From the NCBI RefSeq assembly GCF_003977595.1, contig NZ_RYYR01000003.1:62001-126000 (forward strand): 64,000 nt of DNA, given 5' to 3'. Below, piece by piece: positions 61,105 to 64,000 of the stretch. A model generated the notes under the pieces. The model was not told the DNA's origin, did not search any database, and saw only the letters and a list, made by a program, of their open reading frames with translations. Source of the stretch: Lysinibacillus antri (GTDB taxonomy: Bacteria > Bacillota > Bacilli > Bacillales_A > Planococcaceae). The translations under genes were made by a program, and so were the position numbers. Position 1 is the first letter of the stretch, and each line of letters starts with the position of its first letter.

Positions 61105-61997
61105 TGTTGTAATCTCTCTAATGTTCGAAGTAATTGGGCCTTAAATAGTCGTAAATCAAAGGGTTTTATTAAGTATTCATCTACACCACTTTCATAGGCA
61201 CTAATAATATCCGTTTGGGAATTTCGCCTTGTCATCATATAAATGATAAATTTCTTTTGATTAGGTAAGCTTCTTAATGTATCCAATACTTCCAAACCAT
61301 TTTTCCTTGGTAAAATATCATTCATAATAACGATATGAGGGTGACTTGACAAATGCCATCCTGATTCTATAAAGTCATATCCATCTACAAAATCTTGTAT
61401 GTCCAACGTAAAATGCTTTGTTTGAATTTTTTGAATGGTTGATTTCAAAATACCTCTAAAAATTTCGTTATTTTCAATGATACTTACTTTTAGATTTTGT
61501 CGTTGTGGAATATTATATTTCGTGTTTATCTTTACTTCCCAAGGCGATAGCTTTTCATGAAATACTTCATTTGTATCATCTAATAATTCATAAAAATTAA
61601 CTTGATTTGTTTTTATTTCTGCAACCATTGCACAGAATGCGTATTGGTAATTAGTAACAAAGGAGGGATCATTGCCATTTTTCTCATGAAAGATCCGATC
61701 TAAAAAAGCCGTTGCATCCCTTTCTCCACTTTGCATTAAAATAATTCCCCATTGATTCGGTTCATTCAATTTAAAAAGTAGGTCAGTTTCACGGATTTTT
61801 GAAATGAAATAATGTTGTGCATGTTGTTCAATTTCTAAATACAAATCATTATTTTCACTATCACTAACAGGAAAATTCTTCAAAAAAACGACGGTCATTG
61901 CTAAACGAGAACGAGCAATATTTTCTTTTAATAGATGAAAAAATGGTGCAACTTCATCCACACCTAATAGCTGATCTTTATACGATATATTCGTCAA
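61101..61997 (-). CDS. Pseudo-response regulator with degenerate GGDEF-like N terminus
   Basis: 298 residues. Residues about 15-150 have the pattern of a GGDEF domain (RLAMTVVFLKNF, RETDLLFKLNEPNQWGIILM, DATAFLDRIF) but no GGDEF motif, so no cyclase activity is expected. Residues 168-295 are a receiver: K278 (YLIKPF) and T256 remain, but the acidic pair is E175-N176 and the phospho-acceptor position is Asn226 (IVIMNDILP). Phosphorylation is therefore unlikely. TTG start at 61997 behind GGAGGGGAGACAG. First gene of the operon; it probably controls the synthase by protein contact or ligand binding. The GGDEF reading is tentative. Confidence 0.75.
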   Translation of the reverse strand: MTNISYKDQLLGVDEVAPFFHLLKENIARSRLAMTVVFLKNFPVSDSENNDLYLEIEQHAQHYFISKIRETDLLFKLNEPNQWGIILMQSGERDATAFLDRIFHEKNGNDPSFVTNYQYAFCAMVAEIKTNQVNFYELLDDTNEVFHEKLSPWEVKINTKYNIPQRQNLKVSIIENNEIFRGILKSTIQKIQTKHFTLDIQDFVDGYDFIESGWHLSSHPHIVIMNDILPRKNGLEVLDTLRSLPNQKKFIIYMMTRRNSQTDIISAYESGVDEYLIKPFDLRLFKAQLLRTLERLQQ

Positions 61998-62443
61998 CTG
62001 TCTCCCCTCCTTTAGATAGTACTATTTATTAAGTATTAGTATTAAATAAAGAAAAGAATCTATGTTGAATATTGAATCATTTCCACTTATTTCACTAATC
62101 CCTACTAAATGTAATTAAAATACTTGTAGATTATATATGTAATTAATTTATTTTACTAGTTTTTTTAAATAGAAATTACAAAAAAAGAATCTTAGTAAAA
62201 ACTAAGACTCTCCATTATTAATCTAACCGATTATTCGTTTATTATTACGGATTGCTCAGTGCGACTGTCGCAAGCTTTCGTCGCAGCTCTTCTTAAAAAT
62301 ACAGTGAAATTCACCGCAAATATTCTCCTTTAGGAATTATAATCTCCCCGCCTTAAGGTCTGCGGTGTGGCTGTCGCAAGCTTTCGCCACAGCTTTCCTT
62401 TAAGATAAAATAATTATCACCGAAAATAGTTATGCTCGAGGAT
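61998..62443. other. Intergenic region between pyrE and the polysaccharide operon
   Basis: 446 bases without a gene. Right half: tandem structured repeats (62257-62460). Middle: pyrE terminator (62180-62210). Left: AT-rich leader of the polysaccharide operon with a TATAAT at about 62130 lacking a good minus-35 box, and the GGAGGGGAG ribosome binding site. Confidence 0.5.
62180..62210 (-). terminator. Intrinsic terminator of the pyrimidine operon
   Basis: 10-bp stem GAATCTTAGT (62187-62196) and ACTAAGACTC (62201-62210), 4-base loop; on the minus strand seven U follow. It lies 230 bases behind pyrE, beyond the tandem repeats, so the repeats are transcribed as part of the pyr 3' UTR. Confidence 0.9.
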
Positions 62444-62460
62444 TTATAATTCTCCCGCTT
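62257..62460 (-). repeat. Tandem structured repeat, two copies of about 106 bp
   Basis: Two imperfect direct copies offset by 106-107 bases. On the minus strand each has an invariant 14-base loop GAAAGCTTGCGACA closed by a 6-bp stem: TGTGGC/GCCACA in the copy next to pyrE (62368-62393) and TGCGAC/GTCGCA in the distal copy (62262-62287). Two of the six pairs differ and both changes keep pairing. The pyrE-proximal copy starts within the last pyrE codons; the distal copy repeats that coding tail as TATAATCTCCCCGC on the plus strand. Confidence 0.7.
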
Positions 62461-63073
62461 TCAATTTTGCATGCCACTCTTTTAGGAACGGAATATCCTG
62501 TTCATTGATTGCTCCGGATTCTGTTGCTGCTTCAATTAAATAATCGAAGTTTGTTAGGCTTACATATTTAACGCCAGCGTCTTCAAATGCTTGTTCCGCT
62601 CTTGGTAAGTTGTATGTATACACGCAGACAACGCCGACTACTTCACAACCTGCTGCACGCAATGCTTCTACTGCTGTGATCGAAGAACCACCTGTTGACA
62701 CGATATCTTCTACAACCACTACTTTTTGACCTTGTTGAATTTTCCCTTCAATCTGATTGCCTCGTCCATGTTCTTTTGCTTTTGAACGAACGTAAACCAT
62801 TGGCAATTGTAAAACATCCGATACCCATGCAGCATGTGGAATACCTGCTGTGGCAGTACCTGCTACGACTTCAGTATCTGGGAAAAATTCTTTAATATTT
62901 TGTGCAAGACCGTTAGCAATTTGTTTACGAACAACAGGATCTGAAATTGTTAAACGTGTGTCACAGTAAATGGGTGATTTAATTCCTGAAGCCCACGTAA
63001 ATAAATTCGTTGGGTTTAATTCCACAGCTCCAACTTGTAACATGCCTTGTGCAATTGATTTTTGTAATGACAT
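62444..63073 (-). CDS. pyrE: Orotate phosphoribosyltransferase
   Basis: Orotate plus PRPP to OMP. PRPP loop VVVVEDIVSTGGSS, FTWASGIKSPIYCD and GTATAGIPHAAW. 209 residues. It abuts pyrF without spacing. In B. subtilis it is also the last gene of the pyr operon. Its 3' end is part of a tandem duplication. Confidence 0.98.
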   Translation of the reverse strand: MSLQKSIAQGMLQVGAVELNPTNLFTWASGIKSPIYCDTRLTISDPVVRKQIANGLAQNIKEFFPDTEVVAGTATAGIPHAAWVSDVLQLPMVYVRSKAKEHGRGNQIEGKIQQGQKVVVVEDIVSTGGSSITAVEALRAAGCEVVGVVCVYTYNLPRAEQAFEDAGVKYVSLTNFDYLIEAATESGAINEQDIPFLKEWHAKLKAGEL

Positions 63074-63781
63074 CTACTTGCCCTCCCATAATTCGCTGAC
63101 GATTTGATACGCTGAAACAGGGTCTTGCGCGTTTGTGATTGCGCGACCTACAACAATTAATGACGAACCATCTTTACGTGCTCCATCCGGTGTGGCGATA
63201 CGTTTTTGATCATGGACTTCCCCACCCGCTAAACGAATCCCAGGTGTTACACGCAAGAAATCTTCACCACAAGCTTCACTAATTGCTCCTGCTTCATGAA
63301 CAGAACAGACGACACCATCCAATCCTGCTTGCTTCGTAAGCGTTGCATAATGCAGGACGGATTCCATTAAAGATAAATTAATTTTTTGTTCCTTTTGCAT
63401 CTGTTCTTCTGTTGTTGAAGTGAGCTGTGTGACTGCGATTAATGCTGGTCTCTCATTTCCAGCTGGTGTTCCTGCTTCTAATCCTTCAAGAGCACCAGCC
63501 ATCATGTTAATACCACCTACTGCATGAACATTGACTAAATCTACGCCTAGTCGAGCTAACCCTTTCATTGCAGATTTGACAGTATTCGGAATGTCATGAA
63601 GTTTTAAATCTAAGAAAATGTCGTGACCTTGCTCCTTTATTTTGCGCACGATATCTGGACCTTCCTGCATATAAAGCTCCATGCCAATTTTAACGAATAG
63701 TGGTTCGCTAAATTTGTTTAAAAAATTGAATACTTCGATTTCACTAGGAAAATCTAGTGCAATGATTGGTTTTCTGTTCAT
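63074..63781 (-). CDS. pyrF: Orotidine 5'-phosphate decarboxylase
   Basis: OMP to UMP. Catalytic block [13 protein letters not shown] with the Lys-Asp pair, [14 protein letters not shown] at the N terminus and [10 protein letters not shown] near the phosphate site. 235 residues. ATG abuts the pyrD stop. Confidence 0.98.
   Translation of the reverse strand: MNRKPIIALDFPSEIEVFNFLNKFSEPLFVKIGMELYMQEGPDIVRKIKEQGHDIFLDLKLHDIPNTVKSAMKGLARLGVDLVNVHAVGGINMMAGALEGLEAGTPAGNERPALIAVTQLTSTTEEQMQKEQKINLSLMESVLHYATLTKQAGLDGVVCSVHEAGAISEACGEDFLRVTPGIRLAGGEVHDQKRIATPDGARKDGSSLIVVGRAITNAQDPVSAYQIVSELWEGK

Positions 63782-64000
<219 letters not shown>

Noticed and set aside
62168-62186. Sign of an insertion sequence bounding the polysaccharide operon
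   Set aside because: No transposase remnant, terminal inverted repeats or target duplications seen at either end of 55.4-62.2 kb.
62257-62460. CRISPR array or GEMM-type c-di-GMP riboswitch
   Set aside because: Only two units, adjacent without spacers, so not CRISPR; the conserved loop GAAAGCTTGCGACA does not match the c-di-GMP riboswitch core I know.

Overview
This is a low-GC Firmicutes chromosome segment. Gene order and protein sequences match the Bacillus subtilis block running from the pyrimidine operon to the flagellar operon, read here in reverse (pyrD-pyrF-pyrE at the right end, flgB-flgC at the left end). Nearly everything is on the minus strand; the exceptions are rpmB, rqcH and one chemotaxis receptor. 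A 34-residue SpoVM homologue marks the organism as an endospore former, and flagellar genes mark it as motile. Protein style and the dispersed hairpin repeats suggest the Bacillaceae/Planococcaceae (a Lysinibacillus-like relative); that placement is inference.

Layout, left to right. 1-4.5 kb: flgC (cut), flgB, then xerC-hslV-hslU-codY. 4.9-14.8 kb: trmFO, topA, dprA, sucC-sucD, and the four-base-overlapping set rnhB / FliK-like / FlhB C-domain gene. 15.3-21.5 kb: rbgA, lepB, rplS with a leader RNA, rimM-trmD, rpsP-khpA and ylxM-ffh. 21.6-31 kb: rnc-smc-ftsY, acpP, and fapR-plsX-fabD-fabG under a clear FapR operator. 31.2-37 kb: recG, sdaAB-sdaAA, yloU-fakA. 37.4-37.9 kb: rpmB and the short spoVM. 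37.9-51.7 kb: one long apparent operon, yloC-gmk-rpoZ-coaC-priA-def-fmt-rsmB-rlmN-prpC-prkC-rsgA-rpe-thiN-spoVM. 51.8-55.4 kb: rqcH and an MCP on the plus strand. 55.5-62 kb: an accessory operon. 62.4-64 kb: pyrD'-pyrF-pyrE.

The part that is not ordinary core genome is 55.5-62.5 kb. Four genes joined by 4-bp overlaps encode a pseudo-response regulator (degenerate GGDEF-like region plus a receiver whose phospho-acceptor Asp is Asn), a membrane-anchored HEAT-repeat-like protein, a processive family-2 glycosyltransferase and a membrane-anchored glycoside-hydrolase-like protein. I read this as a synthase-dependent exopolysaccharide system with an atypical, probably phosphorylation-independent regulator. 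Beside it, behind pyrE, lies a tandem pair of about 106-bp repeats whose central stem differs between copies by two compensatory base-pair changes, which is what a selected nucleic-acid structure would show.

Other departures from the B. subtilis template: coaBC is reduced to the CoaC half; remA, ylqD and yloB are absent from their usual positions; two related long hairpin repeats occupy the lepB-rplS and recG-fapR gaps; and many genes appear to start at TTG with the ribosome binding site overlapping an upstream in-frame GTG. All family assignments come from reading the sequence; no database search was run.
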